Made by a program: the position numbers and the translations under genes. From Gammaproteobacteria bacterium (GTDB taxonomy: Bacteria > Pseudomonadota > Gammaproteobacteria > Pseudomonadales > JAUIET01), in assembly GCA_030429735.1 (NCBI GenBank), contig JAUIET010000002.1, forward strand, positions 62,001 to 126,000: a stretch of DNA of 64,000 bases, in the 5' to 3' direction. The number at the start of each line of letters is the position of its first letter. Position 1 is the stretch's first letter. The notes under the pieces are model-generated. The model made no database searches. It had not been told where the DNA came from and saw only the letters and a list, made by a program, of their open reading frames with translations. Below are positions 45,973 to 54,498 of the stretch, piece after piece.

Positions 45973-48342
45973 ATGAGAGCACACCGACTAAGTGCATTGG
46001 CAATTGCCATTGCTGCCAGCCACGCGTCAGTAACGGCAGTGGCACAGGAACCCAGCCTTGTTTTAGAGGAGATAGTGGTTACGGCTCAAAGACGTGAAGA
46101 GTCGCTCACTCAGGCGCCCCTCACCGTTAATCTTCTCAGCGAAGATGCCATGCGCAGTGCTGCAATATTGCAGGGTGATGAGCTGGGTAAGCTGACCGCC
46201 GGTGTTGAAATTCGCTACGAAGGCGACAGCAACGTGGGAGTGGGTATCCGCGGTATTGGTACCTTCGCGCAACAATCAGCGCCACCTCGTGTATCCACAT
46301 ACCTGGATAACTACTTCGTGGCCGGCTCGCAAACCGATTTCGCGTTTGCCGCGTTGTTTGATATGAAGCAGGTTCAAATTCTGCGCGGCCCACAGGGTAC
46401 GCTTTACGGCCAGCCTTCACCAACCGGTGCGGTTATTCTGGAAACAGCTGATCCAAACCTGGAAGAAATCGAAGGTAACATTCGTGCCTCCTATATTGCC
46501 GACCCGGACGGTTACAATATTCAGGGCGCAATCTCGGTACCAATTATCGAAGGTTCACTGGCTGCACGGGTGGCCGTACTGTCGGATGACAGAGATACCG
46601 GTACTGAGAATATTTTCCGTGGCTACGATGAAGCGCGTAATCGTGAAGGTGTACGTGCAAAACTGCTGTGGGAACCTACCGACAATTTTTCGGCGAAGCT
46701 GGGTTATACCTGGATGCGTTCTGAAAACTCCGACACCTTGCGGATAATGGAATCAACCGATCCTGCCAGTGATTTTCAATTGACGGCATCTGATCGTGCT
46801 TCCATCGCAGGTTCGCCAGACGAAATTCTCTACAAGAAAGACTGGCTGGCCACGCTGCAGTTGAACTATGAGGCCGATTGGGGCAGCGTCAGCTGGTTCA
46901 GTGGCGACTTCGGTAGCGACAACACACGCGATGATGACCTGGACAATACTCAGTACCCGGCCCTGACACTTGACAACACTTACACCAAGTTCAAGAAAAA
47001 TGTTCAGCACGAGTTGCGCATTAGCATGTCACCTACCGATTGGTGGGATGTGCAGTTTGGCGGTTACTATGCAGATTCAGAAGCAGCAACAGACGTGGTG
47101 AACTACGCAGATGTGCCATTTGCAGGTACGTTTGAGATACTGTTGGAAATTCCCACGCTGAGTGAAACCACTGCGTTCTTCGCGCACAACGATTTTCACA
47201 TCAGTGATGAAACCAGTGTTACTGTTGGCGTTCGATACAATATATTCGACCAGAACAATATCAACGGACTGAACAACAACTTCCTGTTCGGTGGCTTTCT
47301 GGACAATGACAACAATTTGTCTGACCCAGCCTTTGTTATCCCTAATGCATTGCCTTGTGTTATTGATCAAACAGCCATACCGCAAAGTGTGATCGACACT
47401 TTCCCAGCGGGTACTTGCGTCAATCGTCGGGCAACAGAGTCTAAGGAATGGACTGGTACCATCAAGCTGTCGCACAGTTTCAGCGATGCGGCGAACATGT
47501 ATGTGACGCTAGACCATGGCTTTCGACCAGGTGCACCAAACTTTGACACCAATGGCTCCTTCCAGCCAACGCCGGAAGACCCAACATCAGGTCTGAATTT
47601 CTACGGCGGTGAAACCGTAAACAGCATTGAAGTGGGTCTGAAAGGGTCGATCTGGGACGGTCGCGGCCAGTACACCAGCGCGGTGTTCTACAGCATCTAT
47701 GACGACTATCAGATTCGGCCTACGTTCGCCGCGTTCAATGGCGCTGGTGGTTCTGTTGCAACGATCTCCAATGCTGAGGTGAATGTTGAAGAAGCCACGC
47801 AAACGGGGTTCGAAGGTGAATTGCGTTACCTGGCAACGGAAAACCTGGAGCTGTTTGGTTCGTTCACCTACTCAAAGGTTGAATTCTCCAGCGGTACCAT
47901 TCCTTGCACCGATGCAACGCAGCCAGCTCTTGACGCCACCAATCGTTTTAACGTGTGTGATGCAGACGGTACGGCAGCAAGCCCGCAGCCGGAGCTGTTC
48001 CTTACGTTAAAAGCGGATTACAGCCTGCCAGTCGCCTTCGGTGAGTGGTATCTGAGTGGTTTGTTTAATCATCGTGGTGATATCGAAGCGCCTGGTGATA
48101 TCGCTGGCCGTTTCTCGTCTGACAGCTACAATACGCTGGACTTGTTTACCGGATTGCGCGGTGAAAGTTGGGATGCGCAATTGTTTGTCAAGAACGCCAC
48201 CGATGAAGAAGGCATTCTGGCTCGTCGACCATCTGATGGTGCAAATGGCACAGCAGGCGTTGCCGGTGGAACGGCGTTGTACAACAACCTGACGGTTACT
48301 GCGCCACGAACTGTTGGTGTTACCGCAAGCTACTATTTCTAG
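45973..48342 (+). CDS. TonB-dependent outer-membrane receptor
   Basis: 789 residues from ATG 45973, favoured because GAGGA is 8 bp upstream; ATG 45967 is also in frame but too close. The signal peptide ends near VAQ, and EEIVVTAQRREE is the TonB box and plug start. Plug domain to about 160, with the typical QVQILRGPQGTLYGQP. The 22-strand barrel ends in ASYYF with the terminal aromatic residue. IVVTAQRR receptors of this branch take up large or hydrophobic organics as well as siderophores. With the divergent SDR and LLM genes it forms a likely uptake-plus-catabolism unit. A strong terminator follows. Confidence 0.94.
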   Translation: MRAHRLSALAIAIAASHASVTAVAQEPSLVLEEIVVTAQRREESLTQAPLTVNLLSEDAMRSAAILQGDELGKLTAGVEIRYEGDSNVGVGIRGIGTFAQQSAPPRVSTYLDNYFVAGSQTDFAFAALFDMKQVQILRGPQGTLYGQPSPTGAVILETADPNLEEIEGNIRASYIADPDGYNIQGAISVPIIEGSLAARVAVLSDDRDTGTENIFRGYDEARNREGVRAKLLWEPTDNFSAKLGYTWMRSENSDTLRIMESTDPASDFQLTASDRASIAGSPDEILYKKDWLATLQLNYEADWGSVSWFSGDFGSDNTRDDDLDNTQYPALTLDNTYTKFKKNVQHELRISMSPTDWWDVQFGGYYADSEAATDVVNYADVPFAGTFEILLEIPTLSETTAFFAHNDFHISDETSVTVGVRYNIFDQNNINGLNNNFLFGGFLDNDNNLSDPAFVIPNALPCVIDQTAIPQSVIDTFPAGTCVNRRATESKEWTGTIKLSHSFSDAANMYVTLDHGFRPGAPNFDTNGSFQPTPEDPTSGLNFYGGETVNSIEVGLKGSIWDGRGQYTSAVFYSIYDDYQIRPTFAAFNGAGGSVATISNAEVNVEEATQTGFEGELRYLATENLELFGSFTYSKVEFSSGTIPCTDATQPALDATNRFNVCDADGTAASPQPELFLTLKADYSLPVAFGEWYLSGLFNHRGDIEAPGDIAGRFSSDSYNTLDLFTGLRGESWDAQLFVKNATDEEGILARRPSDGANGTAGVAGGTALYNNLTVTAPRTVGVTASYYF

Positions 48343-48430
48343 CAGCTATTTCCCGGACAGGACACTAAACAACACCCAACAAAAGGGGTACTGCTATCTG
48401 GCCTGCCTCTCGTTAAAAGCAAAACCTCGT

Positions 48431-48467
48431 TGCCCGAACTGCTAACGCAGCTCGGGCATTTTTTTGT
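48431..48467 (+). terminator. Intrinsic terminator after the TonB receptor gene
   Basis: TGCCCGA (48431-48437) pairs with TCGGGCA, the inner CTGC with GCAG across a TAAC loop, and seven T residues follow. This is the clearest rho-independent terminator in the window. The rest of the 233-bp gap 48343-48575 shows nothing else. Confidence 0.88.
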
Positions 48468-48575
48468 TCTATATGGCGAAGTTGTTGCATTCATAGCCCG
48501 CGGCCATGTGGTAAAACGCCAGCGAGCCTCTGAACAAGTATACTATCCAAAAGTAGGGAGCGAGGTGCGCGCGCA

Positions 48576-49985
48576 GTGCAACAATTATCCGGGCTTGATG
48601 CTGCATTCATCCATCAGGAAAGTTCAGTAGCGCCTATGCATGTAAGCGCGGTGCTGATTTATGGCCCGGGCACTGCCAAAGGCAAACGCAAGCGCAAAAG
48701 CCTGGATAAAAAAATGCTGGCCCGGGTATTGCTGGGAGCGTGCGAGCATATCCCTTTTCTGACCCAGAAACTAAAGACGCTGCCAATGGATATGGATGAA
48801 CCCTATTGGATCAGAGATACTAACTTTGACCTTAGCAGCCACCTAGCACAACATTCGTTGCCCTCTCCAGGCAATTGGCAGCAACTCACACAACGGCTTG
48901 CCGACATACATGCCAGGCGGCTTGATAGATCCAAACCATTATGGCGTGCCGAACTGATTACTGGTTTGGATGATTGTTCTGATTTCCCTGCAGGCAGTGT
49001 CGCCGTGATGCTGAAAGTACATCATGCGTGTATTGATGGTGTTTCACTGGCGGCAATGGTGTCGACAATGCACAGCAATGACCTTGGCGGCAGCGATAAC
49101 CGTCCTGCCAAGGCGCAAATCAGTGATTATGAGTTGTGGAATAGAGCAAGCATCAAAACCTGGACCAGGCCCTTAAAGTTTGCCAGTACCTTATCGAGTT
49201 TGCTGCCGAAAGTGTTGCAGAGACCTGACGACGAGGCGGTGTATGAGGGAAGCGACACCAGCCACAGACAAACCATTCTCAATGCGCGAGTAACACGTAC
49301 CCGCACCCTGGGGTCTGTGTTACTACCGCTGCCTGAGCTTGAAGACATAAAGCGACGAGTACGGCGGGTAACGTACAACGACATCGCCTTGGCGATTGTC
49401 AGCGGTGCGCTTCGGTCTTACTTGCTGAACCGCGGCGAGCTGCCGAACAAATCTCTGATTGCCGGCGCACCGATGAGCCTCAGGAAGCGCCAGGACACCA
49501 GCCACGGCAACAAGCTGGCAACGCTGCAGGTTGGTCTTGCCACTGATATTCATGACCCTGTGGAACGTTTGAGAGCGATACACCAGTACGCAGTGCACGC
49601 CAAGAAGAAACTGAACACGATGGGCAGCGGCACCATCATGGATATCAGCGACAGTGTTGCTCCAGGTGCGCTGGCAGAGGGTTTACGTGCTCTTAGTTTT
49701 GCCTCCACGGCATTGACCGATATACCGGTACCGTTCCATGTGATGGTATCGAACGTTCCAGGTCCACGGCAGGCAATGGATCTTGCCAGTTGCCCTTTAC
49801 ACTCGCTGCTGGGTTTTGGGCCGATACGCCATACGATGGGTTTGTTCCATATTGTGACCCAGGCGGAGCAAAGACAAAGCATCAGCTTTGTCAGTTGCAA
49901 CACGATTATTCCAGATCCTGAGCACTATGAGGAATGCTTGCAAAACAGCTTTCTCGAGCTGTATCGCGCCAGTGAGTCTTGCTGA
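48576..49985 (+). CDS. Wax ester synthase/diacylglycerol acyltransferase 1
   Basis: 469 residues from GTG 48576 (MQQLSGLDAAFIHQES), with GGGAGCGAGG upstream. The catalytic motif HHxxxDG is H149-H150-x3-D154-G155. The C-terminal marker blocks are NVPGPRQAMD and the PLHSLLGFGPI segment. It joins a fatty alcohol or diacylglycerol to acyl-CoA, making storage wax esters or triacylglycerol at the inner membrane. Length and motifs are normal for the bacterial family. A second, longer paralogue follows at 50370. Confidence 0.94.
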   Translation: MQQLSGLDAAFIHQESSVAPMHVSAVLIYGPGTAKGKRKRKSLDKKMLARVLLGACEHIPFLTQKLKTLPMDMDEPYWIRDTNFDLSSHLAQHSLPSPGNWQQLTQRLADIHARRLDRSKPLWRAELITGLDDCSDFPAGSVAVMLKVHHACIDGVSLAAMVSTMHSNDLGGSDNRPAKAQISDYELWNRASIKTWTRPLKFASTLSSLLPKVLQRPDDEAVYEGSDTSHRQTILNARVTRTRTLGSVLLPLPELEDIKRRVRRVTYNDIALAIVSGALRSYLLNRGELPNKSLIAGAPMSLRKRQDTSHGNKLATLQVGLATDIHDPVERLRAIHQYAVHAKKKLNTMGSGTIMDISDSVAPGALAEGLRALSFASTALTDIPVPFHVMVSNVPGPRQAMDLASCPLHSLLGFGPIRHTMGLFHIVTQAEQRQSISFVSCNTIIPDPEHYEECLQNSFLELYRASESC

Positions 49986-50018
49986 GCATTCACTGGCCTA
50001 ATCGCACACCTCTCAACC

Positions 50019-50048
50019 CTGACAGTTTTGGTCATCCAAGACTGCCAG
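50019..50048. repeat. Imperfect hairpin between the first WS/DGAT and the 78-aa ORF
   Basis: CTGACAGTTTTGG (50019-50031) and CCAAGACTGCCAG (50036-50048) pair with two or three mismatches. No T tract follows. It may separate the upstream transcript from the next gene set. Confidence 0.3.
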
Positions 50049-50136
50049 TTACGGCACTACTGAAATAGTCACCATTCGCTAGAATTTGGGTGTCTATTCA
50101 GTAACTCCTTTTAGGGCCGATCGAAAGGTACATCTT

Positions 50137-50373
50137 ATGAAACCAGTTGCGAATAATAATTCTGGCAATGCGAATGTGTGCTTCTCCCTGGGGGCCGCCG
50201 TTGTTGAGGACGATATTGGAGGTACGTCTGGGCAGAGCAAATCGGTTGATCAGGATTATTGGGGCAGTAGCATGAGTTTGCATGCGGTACAGGAAGGCCG
50301 CATATTTGGTGTGTTTGGTGTTGCCCGTAACCCTTCGCTTAACAATAATCGCCTGGCTGGAGCGGTAGTATGA
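50137..50373 (+). CDS. Unknown 78-aa protein, coupled to the second WS/DGAT
   Basis: From ATG 50137, with AAAGG 8 bp upstream, to a TGA that overlaps the next ATG as ATGA. It begins MKPVANNNSGNANVCFS, has one cysteine, is Gly-, Ser- and Asn-rich, and shows no signal peptide or membrane helix. I do not recognise it. The overlapping stop/start and the neighbours are the main support that it is a real gene. Confidence 0.5.
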   Translation: MKPVANNNSGNANVCFSLGAAVVEDDIGGTSGQSKSVDQDYWGSSMSLHAVQEGRIFGVFGVARNPSLNNNRLAGAVV

Positions 50374-51938
50374 AGCAGTTGGGTGTATTGGATAGTGCTT
50401 TTATCAATCTGGAGAGCCCTAATACGCCCCAGCATGTTGGTGGTCTGGGTATCTACGACCCATCCACAGCTCCCGGCGGAACAGTTCGCTTCAAGGAAGT
50501 GATTACAAATTTTGAGCAGCGTTTGAATACGATGCCTTTGTTTAGAACGCGCGTTGTGGATGTGCCGGGTAAAATCGACCGCCCGTACTGGGTGCAGGAC
50601 ACAAACTTCGATGTCGAGTTTCACTTACGCCATGTGGCGCTGCCGGCCCCCGGTGATTGGCGCCAGCTGTGGATCCAGGCGGCGCGTTTGCACGCCAGGC
50701 AATTGGATATGTCACGGCCGTTGTGGGAAGCCTACATCATCGAAGGGCTGGACAATATTCCGGATGTACCCACAGGTGCTTTCGCAATCTACACCAAAAT
50801 GCACCATAGCCTGGTTGATGGGGCAGGCGGTGACGCATTTATGATGGCTCTGCACGACACGATGGCGGTGCCCGCCGGCAAACCGGCAGAGCCCGACGTT
50901 GTGTTTGCAGATCGCCAACCCTCGGGAACAGAGTTACTTGCCCGTTCCGTTGTTAACCGTGGTCGCAACAGCGTCAACCTGGTGCGCGGTGCCGCCAGTA
51001 CTTTAGTAAAAACCGTTAAACACCAAGCCGCGATAGCGCGTGACGAAATCCCTCCGTCTGACCTGAATGCGCCAAAAACCCGGTTTAATAACCCGGTTGG
51101 TCCGCACCGTGTGGTCGATGCTGCAGTGTTTGACCTGAACGACTTCAAAATCATCAAAAACGCATTTGACGCCACCATTAACGACGTGGCATTGGCCGTT
51201 GTTGGCGGTGCCATGCGTCATTACCTGCTGGCGCATGATGAGCTGCCTGACGCCTCACTTGCGGCAGGAATTCCGATGAACATGCGCACACGGCGCGATA
51301 TGACGGACGACAACAATCAGGTTGGTTCAATGTTCTGTGAGATTCACACTAACATTGCCGATCCCGTTGAGCGGCTGCGCGCGGTGCATCAGAGCGCAAT
51401 CGATGCCAAAGCGAGCAATGAAGATAACCCGATGGTTGAAATACTTCGGCTGGCCGGTGTGCTGTCGCCGGCAATTTCGCAGCGCGCCGCGCAGCTCTGG
51501 TCAAAACACCAACTGAGTAAATACGTTCCGGCGAATATCAGCACGGTCATTTCCAACGTGCCTGGCCCGACAATACCGCTGTACAGCGCCGGTGCGCAAA
51601 TGGTGCGTTATCACTCGCTGGGCTTGCTGACCCCCGGTTGCGGTTCGTTTCACCTGGTGTTCAGTTGTCAGGGGCGCATCACGGTCACGTTTTTAGCAGA
51701 TCGTGACATTGTTCCCGACCCAGAGTTTTACCGGGAATGCCTTGAGCGCTCATTTCAGGAATTGCTCAGTGCTGCATCCAGTTCAGCACCACGGCCTGGC
51801 AGGACGGCGAAAAAGGGATTGACCAAGGGTAAAAAGCAAGCTGGTGTGAGGAAAAAAGCACCGCGAAAAGCGACAGCAGGGACTCAAAAGAAGACAAAAA
51901 AAGCGACCACACCACGTAACGCTCAATCGAAAGGATAA
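50370..51938 (+). CDS. Wax ester synthase/diacylglycerol acyltransferase 2 with a lysine-rich tail
   Basis: 522 residues. HHxxxDG is H145-H146-x3-D150-G151. NVPGPTIPLYSAGAQM and the CGSFHLVFSCQGRIT blocks are typical. Unlike its paralogue at 48576 it ends in about 50 residues dominated by Lys, Arg, Ala and Thr (for example KKGLTKGKKQAG, KKAPRKATAG), which could bind acidic lipid or nucleic acid. Its ATG overlaps the 78-aa ORF and the TIR-like gene follows by 4 bp, so the three are probably translated together. Confidence 0.93.
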   Translation: MKQLGVLDSAFINLESPNTPQHVGGLGIYDPSTAPGGTVRFKEVITNFEQRLNTMPLFRTRVVDVPGKIDRPYWVQDTNFDVEFHLRHVALPAPGDWRQLWIQAARLHARQLDMSRPLWEAYIIEGLDNIPDVPTGAFAIYTKMHHSLVDGAGGDAFMMALHDTMAVPAGKPAEPDVVFADRQPSGTELLARSVVNRGRNSVNLVRGAASTLVKTVKHQAAIARDEIPPSDLNAPKTRFNNPVGPHRVVDAAVFDLNDFKIIKNAFDATINDVALAVVGGAMRHYLLAHDELPDASLAAGIPMNMRTRRDMTDDNNQVGSMFCEIHTNIADPVERLRAVHQSAIDAKASNEDNPMVEILRLAGVLSPAISQRAAQLWSKHQLSKYVPANISTVISNVPGPTIPLYSAGAQMVRYHSLGLLTPGCGSFHLVFSCQGRITVTFLADRDIVPDPEFYRECLERSFQELLSAASSSAPRPGRTAKKGLTKGKKQAGVRKKAPRKATAGTQKKTKKATTPRNAQSKG

Positions 51939-51942
51939 GCAA

Positions 51943-52584
51943 GTGACCACACTGAAAGTTAACGCCGACAGGATCAGCCACGCTGTTTGTTGCGAACCCG
52001 GCGGGCCAAGTGTTTCGTCCAGTCAGTACCATCTGCTGAGCTACCCAAATAATTCTGCCGAGCCTGAGACGCTTCCCAACTTATTGTTCACCTGCGACAC
52101 GGAACAGGACTTACCCTATGTGACCGCGTTCTGTGAGCTGTATGCTCAGCATTTTCATTGTACCCTCGTTGAGCCGTTTTGTAGCCAGGACGCTGATCGC
52201 AAAGACTATGTACGGTGGCTAAGCGCTGGGCAAATACAGCCTAACAATACGGTTGTTGTGGCCTTGGTGGGCCCCACTACCTCCACGTGTGCGAATGTTG
52301 ACTGGGATATTGCTACGGCCTTGACAGATGTTGGGCATGGCACTGCCGGGCTGGTGGGTATCATGCTTCCTCACTATTTCGATATGGCCACTGAAGTGCG
52401 CAATTTGCGTATCATTCCTCACAGGCTTTCTGCCAACGCGGCCAGCGGCTACGCCACGCTTTACACCTGGCAGCACGTGATGCGCAGCTTGTTCAATGCG
52501 CAAGTGATGGTGCAAAACGCACTGGAAACCAGCCGCTTGTCGTTCGTTGAACCAGTCAACAGCTTGCCACTAAAGAAATCCTGA
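51943..52584 (+). CDS. TIR-like (MTH538/DUF1863, ThsB-like) domain protein
   Basis: 213 residues from GTG 51943, with AAGGA 7 bp before it. After a 45-residue N-terminal part, the fold reads LLFTCDTEQDLPYVTAF (about 47-63), RKDYVRWLSAGQIQPNNTVVVALVG (86-110), VDWDIATAL (119-127), GLVGIMLP (136-143) and IPHRLSANAASGYATLY (158-174). That order matches the MTH538 TIR-like family, which includes the Thoeris signalling protein ThsB. Position 122 is Asp where relatives usually have Glu. No ThsA, nuclease or other defence gene is adjacent; the gene sits directly after a lipid acyltransferase. Family by recognition of motifs; function open. Confidence 0.68.
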   Translation: MTTLKVNADRISHAVCCEPGGPSVSSSQYHLLSYPNNSAEPETLPNLLFTCDTEQDLPYVTAFCELYAQHFHCTLVEPFCSQDADRKDYVRWLSAGQIQPNNTVVVALVGPTTSTCANVDWDIATALTDVGHGTAGLVGIMLPHYFDMATEVRNLRIIPHRLSANAASGYATLYTWQHVMRSLFNAQVMVQNALETSRLSFVEPVNSLPLKKS

Positions 52585-52632
52585 TTCGCCGATTGAGTCG
52601 CGTTATGTTCGATCGTTGGCAGTCGCGCTCCC

Positions 52633-54342
52633 TCACTCCTGGGTGACTGCCTCACGCAGTTGGTTCTTTAACACTTTGCCAGCTGCATTGCGCGGTAGCG
52701 GTTCTTGTCGAATAGACACGATAGCGGGTACTTTAAATGCGGCGAGCTGCTGTTTCGCGAGCGTTCTAACATCGTCTTCACTGAGACGGTGGTCAGCTTT
52801 CGGCACAATTGAAACCGCTACCACTTCGCCAAGCTTATCATCCGCTACGCCATAGGCCGCCACTTCCTGCACTGCCGGGTGCTCGGCCAGAGCGGCCTCA
52901 ATTTCAGCGGGGTAAATATTCTCACCACCACGAATAATCATGTCCTTAGCCCGGTCCGACAAGTACAAATAGCCGTTTTCATCGAAGTAGCCGATGTCTT
53001 CGGTGTCGAACCATCCGTTTCGAAAGCTCTCGGCATTCGCATCCGGCCGGTTCCAGTACTCGCTCACCAACGTGGGAGTTTTAATCCATAAGCGGCCAGC
53101 AACGCCCGGTGCCAGTTCCTCACCTTGGTCGTCGTATACTTTGACTTCCACCGTGGCATGACAAAAGCCGGCACTGCCTGGGTTGTCGATAAACGCTTGG
53201 CCGGTAAAGGCAGTACCTATCGAGTTGGTTTCGGTCATGCCCCAGCCGGTACCGGGGTATAGCCCATCGATTTTTTCGTTCATTAAACCGGCCACGCGCG
53301 TCGGTGTGGCTGAGCCGCCGCCACCAAGACTGCACAGGCTGCTGGTGTCGTAATTATCAAACTCGGGAAATTCCAGAAGTTGCAACAGCATGGACGGGGC
53401 AGCGCTAAGCACGGTCACCCGTTCGCGCTCAATCGTTTGCAGAGCCTGCTCGGCATCCCATTTGTACAACATCACGATCTTACGGCCGGCACGCAATGCG
53501 GTGAGAAATATCGCGTGCAGTCCACTCACGTGAAACAAGGGTACAGCCAGCATCTGCACGGGCTCAAAGCCTTTGTTGAGCATTTTGCCGATCAACTCCG
53601 GGTTGGCCATGGCCGATGCGGCTGCCGTGCAGTCGAAGTTCATGATTGCCTGGCAAATTGCACGATGTGTGGATACGGCACCTTTTGGTGTGCCGGTGGT
53701 TCCTGATGTGTACATAATCATTGCCTTATCGGCATCACTGATGTCCGTCTCTGGCCGTTTGGCGCTGCCTGCGCTGTCGGTTTTGGCAATAAACTCTTCC
53801 AAAGTCAGTCCGCACGAGGGGTTGGGGCGCTGTTCGGCACGGGCAATAATGGCCTGTATACCCGACTCGGACAGGCCATCGGCCATCGCGTCGTAACGCT
53901 GCTGGTCACAAAACACGGATTTGCAGCCGCTGTCGCGCACGGCGAACAATAACTCACGCGCTTTGCCCCAACTGTTGACCGGTACGGCAACCGCACCAAT
54001 TGATGTGATAGCGATAAACGTGCTCAACCATTCCGGGTAATTTCGCATCGCAATGCCAACACGGTCACCCTTGACAATCTTGTGCTGCTCGCCGAGTGCG
54101 GCGGCGAGTGACCATGCCTGCTGCAACAACTGCCTAAAACTCCAGCGTTCATTCTGGTAAACCAGGCATTCCCGGTCGCCGTATTGCTCCGCCTCGTGAA
54201 ACACTGCGAGTAAACTGGTGGGGGTTTGCGCGTACATCGTGTAGTCAACATCGTCGATTGTGCGGCGAACCACCTCGAAAGCCTGGCCTTTTTGGGTCAG
54301 CGAGGCCAGTGCCTGATCGAACGCCTGTTTATTCTTGTCCAT
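52633..54342 (-). CDS. Acyl-CoA synthetase (class I adenylate-forming)
   Basis: 569 residues. P-loop MIMYTSGTTGTPKGAVSTH (about 195-213), the aromatic-glycine pocket segment GWGMTETNSIG, hinge motifs GWFDTEDIGYFDENGYLYLSDRAKDMIIRGGENIYPAEIE and the catalytic lysine in PRNAAGKVLKN. The sequence resembles fatty-acyl and aryl-CoA ligases of the FadD/CaiC group. In this location it probably supplies acyl-CoA for the WS/DGAT and reductase enzymes. It is convergent with the TIR-like gene and divergent from the AraC gene. Confidence 0.9.
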   Translation of the reverse strand: MDKNKQAFDQALASLTQKGQAFEVVRRTIDDVDYTMYAQTPTSLLAVFHEAEQYGDRECLVYQNERWSFRQLLQQAWSLAAALGEQHKIVKGDRVGIAMRNYPEWLSTFIAITSIGAVAVPVNSWGKARELLFAVRDSGCKSVFCDQQRYDAMADGLSESGIQAIIARAEQRPNPSCGLTLEEFIAKTDSAGSAKRPETDISDADKAMIMYTSGTTGTPKGAVSTHRAICQAIMNFDCTAAASAMANPELIGKMLNKGFEPVQMLAVPLFHVSGLHAIFLTALRAGRKIVMLYKWDAEQALQTIERERVTVLSAAPSMLLQLLEFPEFDNYDTSSLCSLGGGGSATPTRVAGLMNEKIDGLYPGTGWGMTETNSIGTAFTGQAFIDNPGSAGFCHATVEVKVYDDQGEELAPGVAGRLWIKTPTLVSEYWNRPDANAESFRNGWFDTEDIGYFDENGYLYLSDRAKDMIIRGGENIYPAEIEAALAEHPAVQEVAAYGVADDKLGEVVAVSIVPKADHRLSEDDVRTLAKQQLAAFKVPAIVSIRQEPLPRNAAGKVLKNQLREAVTQE

Positions 54343-54498
54343 GATGCTCTCCTGAGGGCTGAATTTGTGAACGGGTATGCGTATTATGGGCTCACAGTAA
54401 GCGGAGTTCCGATTGGGAACCAGTGCCTAAAACTGCAGAATTGGTTGACCGATTCTTGCGCGGCAGATCGCAATAAAATAACGATATCGTGGCGTGCT

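Noticed and set aside
54226-54498. 91-residue extension of the AraC regulator
   Set aside because: It is antisense to the acyl-CoA synthetase start; the AraC homology begins at MSFQQL.
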